Assembly (NCBI GenBank): GCA_019187225.1
Contig: JABAQQ010000026.1
Location: 150,192-214,191, forward strand
Reading direction: 5' to 3'
Source: Saprospiraceae bacterium
GTDB taxonomy: Bacteria > Bacteroidota > Bacteroidia > Chitinophagales > Saprospiraceae
DNA length: 64,000 nt
Shown: positions 44,462 to 51,862 of the stretch, piece by piece
How the letters are laid out: each line of letters starts with the position of its first letter
Numbering within the stretch: the stretch's first letter is position 1
Made by a program: the position numbers and the translations under genes
Notes under the pieces: generated by a model
Database searches by the model: none
Seen by the model: only the letters and a program-made list of their open reading frames with translations
What the model was told of the DNA's origin: nothing

Positions 44462-44887
44462 ATGCGCATTTTGCTTCTATTCCTGTTCGTTCAGGCAAGC
44501 GCGACCGCTTTTACCCAGTCTGTTGTACCTGCTACGCTATCCTGTGCGGATACTACCGTTCGTCCTGTGTTGCTGATCTTTTCCGGCTCCGACTGGTGCC
44601 AACCCTGTATCCGTTTGGAAAAACAAGTGTTGGCAGACAGCGCATTTCAAAATTATGCGACAACGCATTTGTCCGTTGTAAAAGCGGATTTCCCCCAGAG
44701 AAAAAAACTGCCTGATGCCGAACGCCGGGAAAATGAACGGCTGGCCGATCGTTATAATCCTGAAGGTAAATTCCCGCACATCGTCCTGCTGCGGCCCGAC
44801 GGGGAAGTGTTGGCCGTACTTTCTTCCGATGCTGAAAACGGCGCGGCATTCATAACCCAAATCAAAAACCAGCTGTTCCGGCAATAA
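44462..44887 (+). CDS. exported thioredoxin-like protein
   Basis: A 141-residue protein with a signal peptide (MRILLLFLFVQASATAFTQ) and a thioredoxin fold with CxxC as WCQPC (~45-49), then FPHIVLLRPDGEVL. The frame extends upstream to 44417 but the signal peptide fixes ATG 44462. First gene of the cluster thioredoxin-apbE-DUF4266-DUF3570. Probably keeps or transfers thiols in the periplasm for that system. Confidence 0.85.
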   Translation: MRILLLFLFVQASATAFTQSVVPATLSCADTTVRPVLLIFSGSDWCQPCIRLEKQVLADSAFQNYATTHLSVVKADFPQRKKLPDAERRENERLADRYNPEGKFPHIVLLRPDGEVLAVLSSDAENGAAFITQIKNQLFRQ

Positions 44888-44918
44888 AAATTATACCTCG
44901 CGCCGCGAGGTATAAGTA

Positions 44919-45011
44919 ATTGGACAAAACAAATTGACGTTAGACATTGGACGTTTGACCTTGAAAACCAATCATTTGGTCAAATGTCCAATGTCAAAAA
45001 TCCATTGTCCA
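44919..45011. repeat. TTGGAC/TTAGAC/GTCCAAT degenerate repeats
   Basis: Degenerate units related to the 15-base repeat at 11813-11917 (TTGGACAA, TTAGACATTGGACG, then complementary GTCCAATGTC), forming a loose inverted arrangement. Confidence 0.6.
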
Positions 45012-45059
45012 TGTACTTGCCTCCAATTACCCTCAATATCCCTCAATATTCCACTCGAT

Positions 45060-45091
45060 ATGCTCCGCTAATTTCGCTGCGAGGCGCATCT
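45060..45091 (+). repeat. partial duplicate of the apbE 5' end
   Basis: ATGCTCCGCTAATTTCGCTG (from 45060) and the following bases resemble the true apbE start at 45190 (ATGCTCCGCGAATTTTGCCG), but codon 4 is a stop. The two copies are separated by the CTCAAACA array. Confidence 0.6.
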
Positions 45092-45096
45092 TATGC

Positions 45097-45187
45097 TCAA
45101 ACACTCAAACACTCAAACACTCAAACACTCAAACACTCAAACACTCCCACACTCAAACACTCAAACACTCAAACACTCAAACACTTA
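45097..45187. repeat. CTCAAACA minisatellite upstream of apbE
   Basis: About eleven copies of an 8-9 base unit (CTCAAACA/CTCAAACAC) ending three bases before the apbE ATG. No spacers; not a CRISPR array. Confidence 0.9.
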
Positions 45188-45189
45188 AC

Positions 45190-46107
45190 ATGCTCCGCGA
45201 ATTTTGCCGCGAGGCGCGCCTCATGGGTTCGGCGTTCGAATTGATCGTGGTGGCAACCGAAACACGTGGGGAAGCGCTCCTCGATTCCGGTATCCGGGAA
45301 GTGCAACGCCTCGAAAAGTTGCTCACCGAATTCAGCGACGACTCGCAAACGGCGCTGCTCAACCAGGCTGCCGGCCGGTCGCCGGTGGCGGTGGATGCCG
45401 AAACATTTGCCCTGCTTCAACGCTGCATTACCCTCTCCCGGCTCACCCAGGGCGCGTTCGACATCACGGCAGGCGTGTTGAAAAAATTATACAATTTCAA
45501 GGGCGGACAGGTTGTTTGGCCCGATCCCGGTATGCTCGAACAAACTTTGCAAAAGGTAGGCTTTCAGTATATTCAACTATTCCAGGACCAGCGGGTATCG
45601 CTTGAAAAACCGGGTATGCGCATCGGATTCGGCGCCATCGGCAAAGGCTACGCCGCCGATCGTGTAAAAGCGCTTTGGCAAAAAGAGGGTGTGGAAAGCG
45701 CCGTCGTCAACGCTTCGGGCGACCTCACGGCATGGGGTGTGCGCGCCGACGGTTCGCCCTGGAAAGTGGGCATTGCCGACCCCGGCAACCCGGCGCGGAT
45801 TTTGCTCTGGCTGCCGGTCAACGGCGCATCCGTAGCCACATCGGGCGATTACGAGCAGTTTTTTGAGCGCGACGGCGTGCGGTATTCGCATAACATTGAC
45901 CCCAAAACGGGGCTGCCGGTCAGCGGGGTTAAAAGCGTCACGGTCGTGAGTCGCAGCGCGGAATTGTCCGACGCACTGGCCACCGCCGTTTTCGTGATGG
46001 GGCCGGAGGTAGGGCTGCATTTCATCGGGCAATTGCCGGAAACCCATTGCGTTATCGTGGATGCGAACAATAAACTGCATATTTCCGGGAACTTGAAAAT
46101 AAATTGA
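45190..46107 (+). CDS. apbE: FAD:protein FMN transferase (ApbE family)
   Basis: A 305-residue enzyme that attaches FMN from FAD to Thr or Ser of target flavoproteins. Family motifs: RLMGSAFELIVV near the N-terminus, FGAIGKGYAADRV, NASGDLTAWG, and ELSDALATAVFVMG near the C-terminus. It lacks a visible signal peptide at this start, unlike many ApbE lipoproteins, so it may be cytosolic, or its true start may have been disrupted by the repeat array just upstream. Confidence 0.92.
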   Translation: MLREFCREARLMGSAFELIVVATETRGEALLDSGIREVQRLEKLLTEFSDDSQTALLNQAAGRSPVAVDAETFALLQRCITLSRLTQGAFDITAGVLKKLYNFKGGQVVWPDPGMLEQTLQKVGFQYIQLFQDQRVSLEKPGMRIGFGAIGKGYAADRVKALWQKEGVESAVVNASGDLTAWGVRADGSPWKVGIADPGNPARILLWLPVNGASVATSGDYEQFFERDGVRYSHNIDPKTGLPVSGVKSVTVVSRSAELSDALATAVFVMGPEVGLHFIGQLPETHCVIVDANNKLHISGNLKIN

Positions 46108-46124
46108 CTTTGGATATTCGACAC

Positions 46125-46355
46125 ATGGACTTCAGACGTTGCATTTTGAATTCGCCGGCTCTGTTGCTTTTGCTTGCCCTCCTCGCCACCGGCTGCCAAT
46201 CGGTAAAGCCCTATCAGCGGGCTTACCTCAACGATCGCGAAATGCAGGCGGGGCAAAAAAGTATCGCCCAACCCGAACAAAATGCGATGAGTTACCGCGA
46301 AGGCGCGACAGGCGGCGGCGGTGGCAAAGCCAGCGGCGGGTGCGGGTGCAATTGA
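46125..46355 (+). CDS. DUF4266 small lipoprotein
   Basis: A 76-residue protein with a canonical lipobox (LLATGC, Cys ~24) and the family core VKPYQRAYLNDREMQ, ending in a glycine/cysteine tail GGGGKASGGCGCN. A TTG at 46104 would overlap apbE by four bases; ATG 46125 is preferred. DUF4266 proteins sit next to apbE and DUF3570 genes in many genomes and have been linked to flavinylated redox systems. Confidence 0.9.
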   Translation: MDFRRCILNSPALLLLLALLATGCQSVKPYQRAYLNDREMQAGQKSIAQPEQNAMSYREGATGGGGGKASGGCGCN

Positions 46356-46367
46356 AAGCAATGAATT

Positions 46368-47579
46368 ATGCGAAAAATATCCCTATCGGTTGTCCTTTTC
46401 GTCGTTTCGCTTGGCGCGTACGGGCAAAAAGGCGATTCGTCGTATGCCAAAAAGCAACTCAGGCAAACGGATGTGCAACTGCTTTTTTCCTATTACGGTC
46501 AGGACGGCGATCATTCGGCAGTGACGGGCGGCACGGGTACGGAAAAACTGACGGTTTACGCGCCGGAGATCGGTCTGCAACACCGGTTCAATGATGCCAA
46601 CCGCCTCGATTTCAGCACCGGCGTAGACGTCATCACTTCGGCTTCGACGGACAAAATTGATTTCGTGGTATCGTCGGCATCCCGCCGCGACGCGCGGATA
46701 CATGCAAACGTCGGTTACAATCATACATTTAAAAGATACGGCCTGACGACGGGCGGCTCGGCGGCGTTTTCCATGGAGTCCGATTATTTGTCGTGGGGCG
46801 GCGGCTTATCTCTGAGTCACCAGGATCAGTCGCAGTCGCGGTTGCTGGGGCTTTCGTTCCGGGCATTTTTCGACGATTTGCGCTGGGGGAGGCTCGACGA
46901 CGACTTCCGGCGGCCGGTAACCCTCGTGTATCCTTCGGAACTGCGCTTCAAGGAATGGTTCAATCTTTACACCCGACAATCTTTCAACGTGGAGGCGGGT
47001 TGGTACCAGGTCGTCAACCGGCGGCTGTCAGTGGCTTTTTATCCCGGATTGATCTACCAGCGCGGCCTGCTTTCGACGCCTTTTCACCGGGTTTATTTCA
47101 ATGACCTCAAAACGACACGGGTGGAAAACCTGCCCGACCGGCGCCTGAAGATCCCGCTCGGCATACAGGCCAACGCCTTTATCGGTGGCAGGTGGATCGC
47201 ACGCGCCTATTACCGCTGGTATTGGGACGACTACGGCATCCGGGCGCATACCTTCGATCTCGAAACGCCGTTGAAACTGACACCCGCCATCACTTTGTCG
47301 CCTTTCGGCCGCTTCTACACGCAGACGGCTTCAAAGTATTTCAAACCCTACCGGCAGCATGCTCTGCCTGAGACTTTTTATACTTCCGACTACGATCTGT
47401 CGGCATTTCAGTCTTATAAAACGGGATTGGGATTGCGTTACGCGCCTTTTAAAAAAATTGGCAAACGCCTGGATTTCAAGGCGGTAGAATTGCGTTATGC
47501 CTTTTATTCCCGGACGGACGGGCTGAGGGCCCACATGGTGACGATGTTGTGGGAAGGGAGCACGCGGGGGAAGCGTTAA
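46368..47579 (+). CDS. DUF3570 outer-membrane beta-barrel protein
   Basis: A 403-residue exported protein (signal peptide RKISLSVVLFVVSLGAYGQ) made of long amphipathic beta-strands with aromatic girdles; a DUF3570-type barrel. It begins 12 bases after the DUF4266 gene and closes the cluster thioredoxin-apbE-DUF4266-DUF3570. A role in moving electrons or a flavoprotein across the outer membrane is a reasonable inference from context only. Confidence 0.9.
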   Translation: MRKISLSVVLFVVSLGAYGQKGDSSYAKKQLRQTDVQLLFSYYGQDGDHSAVTGGTGTEKLTVYAPEIGLQHRFNDANRLDFSTGVDVITSASTDKIDFVVSSASRRDARIHANVGYNHTFKRYGLTTGGSAAFSMESDYLSWGGGLSLSHQDQSQSRLLGLSFRAFFDDLRWGRLDDDFRRPVTLVYPSELRFKEWFNLYTRQSFNVEAGWYQVVNRRLSVAFYPGLIYQRGLLSTPFHRVYFNDLKTTRVENLPDRRLKIPLGIQANAFIGGRWIARAYYRWYWDDYGIRAHTFDLETPLKLTPAITLSPFGRFYTQTASKYFKPYRQHALPETFYTSDYDLSAFQSYKTGLGLRYAPFKKIGKRLDFKAVELRYAFYSRTDGLRAHMVTMLWEGSTRGKR

Positions 47580-47745
47580 GAACTTGTCAGATGGAATTAA
47601 GTACTCGAAATCTTTACTCCGTTATTGAAAATACAAAATGAGGCACTTAAGAAAAGGCAAAAAGTGATTTTCTTCATCCAGTATAATTTATTCTGGTTTG
47701 AAGATGTGCGCCATCATCAGTGGGTTGCCCGGTTGTATAAATAAC

Positions 47746-47910
47746 TAACGCAAGTTGTGACCTGCTTTTCGTAGGAACAATCGCAACGCGGATGACACAG
47801 ATTGGGCGGAGTTTCACTGATTTTTTCATTTGAAATCCGTTTTCATCCGCCCGATCCGCGTTATCCGTGTTCCCATTGATGTCACGTTAAGCAGGTCGCA
47901 ACTTGCGTAA
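47746..47910. repeat. 165-base composite palindrome in the gap 47580-47925
   Basis: Outer arms TAACGCAAGTTGTGACCTGC (from 47746) and AAGCAGGTCGCAACTTGCGT (from 47889) pair with two mismatches. Inner arms ACGCGGATGACACAGATTGG and CCGCCCGATCCGCGTTATCC pair imperfectly. No coding capacity; 47580-47745 shows nothing recognisable. Confidence 0.75.
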
Positions 47911-47925
47911 ATTAAGTGGCAGGTA

Positions 47926-48576
47926 TCAGACCTTTCCACCCTTCAGGTCATCCTGCAATTGCTTCAGTTCTTCCCATTTGCCCTGTTCGGCGAGGCGTGC
48001 CTGTGCGGGCCAGGTACCCGGGTCGTGGATCTGGAAATTCGGCCCGGCGGCGTCGAGTATTTCTCTCAGGCGGTCAATAGAAGTATCGGCCAATTGTTGC
48101 CAGGTCTTGATGCCATTTTCATGGAACAGTTCGGCGATCTTCGGGCCGATGCCTTCCACGATTTTCAGGTCGTCCCACTTCCATTTTGTTCCGGCGAAAG
48201 TAATGGACTGTGGAGCGGCTTTGGCTGTTTTGCCGCTGGCGGCTGCGAGTTGTTCACGCAGGGCGTTGCGCTCGCTCTCGCACATGATCACGTCATTTTT
48301 CAGTTTGCGCATCTGATCATTCAGCCGTTCGATTTCCGCTTCGCGCTGTGAAACGATCACGCGCAATTCGGTGGCTTCGCCGGTGAGCACGTTGATCTTT
48401 CCGCCCATCTCGGCATTGGTAGTCGTCAGGCTGGATATTTGACCTTTCAGTGAGCCGACGTTATAGAAAGCGTAAGCAGCCAGCCAGCCCAGAAGGAATG
48501 GCAGCAGACACAGCAGCAGAGCAGTCGGCAGGTTTTCGGCAAAAGTGCACTGGAGAATGATGTATGAAAAAAGCAT
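47926..48576 (-). CDS. membrane-anchored coiled-coil protein with HhH domain
   Basis: A 216-residue protein. One N-terminal transmembrane helix (LLLCLLPFLLGWLAAYAFY), a coiled coil (~45-115) and a C-terminal helix-hairpin-helix domain (DDLKIVEGIGPKIAELFHENGIKTWQQLA) with a conserved HDPGTWPAQARLA tail. It follows the OmpA-like gene by 21 bases in an operon; this pairing suggests a cell-envelope role. Confidence 0.85.
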   Translation of the reverse strand: MLFSYIILQCTFAENLPTALLLCLLPFLLGWLAAYAFYNVGSLKGQISSLTTTNAEMGGKINVLTGEATELRVIVSQREAEIERLNDQMRKLKNDVIMCESERNALREQLAAASGKTAKAAPQSITFAGTKWKWDDLKIVEGIGPKIAELFHENGIKTWQQLADTSIDRLREILDAAGPNFQIHDPGTWPAQARLAEQGKWEELKQLQDDLKGGKV

Positions 48577-48597
48577 GGCTTAGTTTGTTTTGAAAAT

Positions 48598-49401
48598 TTA
48601 TTGGTTGACGGTGATAACGACACGGCGGTTTTTCTGGCGGCCTTCGTCGGTGGCGTTGTCGGCAACGGGTTCCGATTCTCCTTTGGACGACGTTTGGATG
48701 CGGTTGGCGGCAATGCCGTATTCTGTCAGCGTTCTGACAACGGTCCTGGCGCGGGCAAGCCCCAGTTTCATGTTTTCCTCATCCGTGCCCACGTTGTCCG
48801 TGTGACCGACGACGTTGAAGGTGGCTGCAGTGCCCTTGTGTTTGTCGCACAATTGTTTCAGGTAGGCGTCCACTTTCGAGTCGCGGTCGCGTTCCGTGGA
48901 ATTGAAGGGGAACAGCAGAATCACGTCTTTGTCCGCTTCTATGACGGCGCTTTCTTCTTTTTTCAGCACCATTTTCGACCAGGAAAAGGAGGCCGATTCC
49001 ATGGCATTGCCGCCTTCGGCGAGGCCGTCGTCCACCATTCTGGCGGCGAGGCGCACGCGGCTGGCGGGAAATTCGGGTGCCAGCATGTCGCGGATAGCAG
49101 CGGCGCGGGCGAGTGCGAGTTGTTCGCCGTTGGCTTCGCCGGAGCGATAAAAGCCGGTGATGACCAGTGTGTCGCCCTGACCGCCTTTGGCCAGCAGGGC
49201 TTTTTTCCAGTCGGGGAATTTGGCGTCGGGTTCAGGTTTGTCGGTGTTCCAGCGGAAGAGCGGAACGCCGGTGGTCTCCGCAACGGCCGCCGTTTCGGCA
49301 CAACAATGCCGCAATTGGTAGTTGTGCCAGTAGTTGGCGGCCCAGATCGTGTACCCCACAAAAAGCAGGGCGATGAGCCAAAGTGGAATTTTCATGTGCA
49401 A
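48598..49401 (-). CDS. OmpA-family protein
   Basis: A 267-residue protein. N-terminal membrane helix (PLWLIALLFVGYTIWAA) and two OmpA-like modules. The second (~165-267) has the peptidoglycan-binding pattern FNVVGHTDNVGTDEENMKLGLARARTV and RRVVITV; the first (~70-140) is a degenerate copy. It anchors the envelope to peptidoglycan. ATG 49395 is an equally possible start. Confidence 0.9.
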   Translation of the reverse strand: MHMKIPLWLIALLFVGYTIWAANYWHNYQLRHCCAETAAVAETTGVPLFRWNTDKPEPDAKFPDWKKALLAKGGQGDTLVITGFYRSGEANGEQLALARAAAIRDMLAPEFPASRVRLAARMVDDGLAEGGNAMESASFSWSKMVLKKEESAVIEADKDVILLFPFNSTERDRDSKVDAYLKQLCDKHKGTAATFNVVGHTDNVGTDEENMKLGLARARTVVRTLTEYGIAANRIQTSSKGESEPVADNATDEGRQKNRRVVITVNQ

Positions 49402-49483
49402 TTTGATTTAACGTTTTTCCGATGCATTGTTTTGGCAAATGTCTGAAACGAAAAATCAAAATTTGAACTTTTTTGCAAAAACT

Positions 49484-50770
49484 TCATACATGAACTGCCA
49501 CATAATCAGCCAGATAATTAAATCCGGCGGTCAGGCTGCCGTTTTCGGCGATCATACCCCTGAGAATAGCGCCACTGGCACGGCCTTTCAGCAATTCGGG
49601 AAGGATTTTTTCTAATAATTGTCTTCCGAAAAAAGCCGAAGCATCGCGTGGCAATTCGGAGGGCAGGTTGTCAATCGCCATGACGTCAACCGAATCCTTC
49701 CGGTAGGGTGGGCATTCGAGACCGCTTTGGGGATTGAAACCATAAACCGGGTCGGCGATGGTACTGGCACGTACGGTACTGGGCACCGACGAGTCGGGCA
49801 TGATGTCGCAGGTAATATCGGCAATGACCCGAATGTAAAAATCGGGCCTCCGCATTTCTTCTGCCGTAAAAAATGCAGGCGCTTTTTTGTCGTAAAAAAT
49901 GCCGTTGATAAAAATATCGGCCTTCCGGTAAAAGGGAGCGAACGCGCTGACATACGCTTCACCGTCCGCGTAAAAATGTTGTTTATCAAAGGGTTTCCCC
50001 TCGCGGTGTACCACATAGTCCTGCGCGGTGATCTGGGTGAATACAGCTTCCGAAAAAGTATGCTCCAGAAATTCCTGCGGCGTCACCTGCCGGATGCCCA
50101 TGTCCAGCAGATTTTTGGCGGCGCCGGTGGAAACGCGCCCCGAGCCGGTGAGCACAATGCGCAGTGGTGGCAGTTGGAGTTGTTCGTATACTTCCAACAC
50201 GGTGGCGTAGTCGTGGCAATCGCACAGGCGCGGCAGGGAGAACTGTCCACTGCGTCGGCCCCAAGTCCACAGGGCGTTGTGAGCGCCTACGATACCTGCG
50301 TAAAAACCGAAGGCGATGAGGCGTTCGCCGCGTTCGTCTGTGAGGGCTTCGTAGTCAATCAAGCGGATATTTTTTTCCAGGACAGCTTGCAGCAGACGTC
50401 GGTTGTGCGGCTGTTTTTTCATGGTATGGGAAAAAAACAGGTACGTTTTGCCGGGTATCAGTTGTTCGACCGGCACCTCTTTAATGCCCAGCAAAATGTC
50501 GCAATCGCTCAAATCCTCCTGCAATGGGATGTTGTACGCGGAATACTCCTCGTTTTTAAAACAACGCACCGGAGAAGGTTGCACCGCAATGCGGACGGGC
50601 AATTCCACCATGGCTTCGGCGCATTGTTCGGGCGTGAGCGGGGCGCGGGCGTCGGGCGGGGTCTTGCCTTCGCGGATGATACCGATCTTTACGGTGGACG
50701 ATGGACGGTGGACGGTAGACGGTTGACGGTGGACGGTGGAGGGCGAGTCGGTGTTGGTTGAATTTGGCAC
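49484..50770 (-). CDS. alanine dehydrogenase / saccharopine dehydrogenase-like oxidoreductase
   Basis: A 428-residue protein of the AlaDH/PNT-N superfamily: KIGIIREGKTPPDARAPLTPEQ N-terminal motif, a Rossmann segment with VLTGSGRVSTGAAKNLLDMGI, and DITCDIMPDSS. It resembles lysine-forming saccharopine dehydrogenases more than true alanine dehydrogenases, but the substrate is not certain. Residues ~9-27 (STVHRQPSTVHRPSSTV) are the translation of a GGTGGAC-type repeat at the very start of the gene. The real start could therefore be downstream; there is no Met until the core. Confidence 0.82.
   Translation of the reverse strand: MPNSTNTDSPSTVHRQPSTVHRPSSTVKIGIIREGKTPPDARAPLTPEQCAEAMVELPVRIAVQPSPVRCFKNEEYSAYNIPLQEDLSDCDILLGIKEVPVEQLIPGKTYLFFSHTMKKQPHNRRLLQAVLEKNIRLIDYEALTDERGERLIAFGFYAGIVGAHNALWTWGRRSGQFSLPRLCDCHDYATVLEVYEQLQLPPLRIVLTGSGRVSTGAAKNLLDMGIRQVTPQEFLEHTFSEAVFTQITAQDYVVHREGKPFDKQHFYADGEAYVSAFAPFYRKADIFINGIFYDKKAPAFFTAEEMRRPDFYIRVIADITCDIMPDSSVPSTVRASTIADPVYGFNPQSGLECPPYRKDSVDVMAIDNLPSELPRDASAFFGRQLLEKILPELLKGRASGAILRGMIAENGSLTAGFNYLADYVAVHV
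50692..50746. repeat. GGTGGACGGT short-period repeat within a gene start
   Basis: About six imperfect GGTGGAC/GATGGAC/GGTAGAC units translated at the N-terminus of the dehydrogenase-like gene. Same family as the arms at 37091 and 37258. Confidence 0.85.
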
Positions 50771-51023
50771 TTTTAATTCAGTTTATCCTTGTGTTAGGGA
50801 AATATTCAGATATCGTTTTATTCAGACGCGGGCCCAAAGGTAGGTTTTTCGAAGGCGCTTTCTCCACTTGAAAAACACCTGTGACCCCGCGCGGAAGTCG
50901 CGTCTGAACGTGTGCAAAACATTCAAAAGCCGCGCCGAACTTATAATGCCGGATTTTGGTTTACCTTTGCGCAAGTTCTTTGAGGAGTCGTTTTTCAGAA
51001 ATGACTGCCCACGAATAAAAATG

Positions 51024-51051
51024 ACCCGCCTTCGCTGAGGCTACGGCGGGT
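51024..51051. repeat. CCCGCC...GGCGGG palindromic dispersed repeat before the tmRNA
   Basis: ACCCGCC and GGCGGGT enclose TTCGCTGAGGCTAC; ends three bases before the mature tmRNA 5' end. Relative of 40174-40201. The remainder of 50771-51023 holds a loose TTCAGACGCG/CGCGTCTGAA inverted repeat and no gene. Confidence 0.75.
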
Positions 51052-51054
51052 AAA

Positions 51055-51450
51055 GGGGCTGCCTGGTATTGACGGGAAAGTGTAGTCGCTTCGTAAGCAT
51101 GCCGGGGCATGGTTGGTTACCCCGTAAAAAATAACGACCGAACAACAACTGGCAACTATCAGTATGCCATGGCTGCCTAATTCAAGCGAATTAGAAAGCC
51201 TTTGCGCCGCGTAAGAGCCGACTAAGTCCGCTCTTTTTGCCTTGATGCCTGCTACACAGGCCGCCGCGCATCAAAAAAAAAGCAGGATTGCCCGACGGGA
51301 TGTCTCGACCGAAGGGTGAAACACAGAGGATAAGGTGCGGATGTGTCCGTTTTTGAACCAACCCGCACTCGAAAACCCAATCAAAAACTAAGCATGTAGA
51401 AAGCGTTGCGGCGCTTTGTCCGGACGCGGGTTCGAATCCCGCCAGCTCCA
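51055..51450 (+). ncRNA. ssrA: transfer-messenger RNA (tmRNA)
   Basis: Rescues stalled ribosomes and tags their products. The 5' GGGGCTG pairs with the 3' CAGCTCC (one G-T), forming the tRNA-like acceptor stem. The 3' T arm reads GCGGGTTCGAATCCCGC. The tag reading frame runs to TAA at 51178-51180 and ends TTTGNYQYAMAA; its start is probably near 51124-51130. The YAMAA end is of the type seen in other Bacteroidota. About 396 bases, normal length. CCA is not encoded. A terminator follows. Confidence 0.93.
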
Positions 51451-51460
51451 CAAAATTTTA

Positions 51461-51498
51461 AGCCAATCATCTGATTTTCAGGTGGTTGGCTTTTTTTA
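51461..51498 (+). terminator. intrinsic terminator of the tmRNA
   Basis: AGCCAATCATCTGA pairs with TCAGGTGGTTGGCT (one G-T), followed by seven T residues. Between here and 51862 no gene is visible. Confidence 0.9.
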
Positions 51499-51798
51499 TT
51501 TATTGGCCCTTGTGCTTCACCCAAAAAACTTGTCTGATGTTACCTAATTAGGCACCTTGGCTTCAAAATTAGCATATACCGGAAATAGACCGAATTTTGG
51601 GAATCTGTATTTGTGTATTTATCTGTGACCAACTGCTGCTCTACTTTTACACTTTTTACGATGAATATGAAGTGTTGATTGACATTCAACCCGTACCAAT
51701 CTGGAGTGTCGGCAAAGGCATGGGGAGGAAGGAATAGGCAATAGGTGAGGAAATTGGGTATGGAGGGGGAGGATGCAAACTATATTTTCAAATATTGC

Positions 51799-51806
51799 TA
51801 CATTTG
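51799..51806 (+). promoter_or_regulatory. -7 box upstream of the 51863 gene
   Basis: TACATTTG matches TAnnTTTG, 56 bases before the ATG. Confidence 0.35.
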
Positions 51807-51862
51807 CACAATAATCCGGTAGGTATTAGGTCAATCCTGAATTATTTAACTGTTAAAGCATT

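Noticed and set aside
51191-51451. Minus-strand frame of 86 residues beginning MELAGFEPAS
   Set aside because: It is antisense to the tmRNA 3' part; this peptide is a typical false call from the T-arm sequence.
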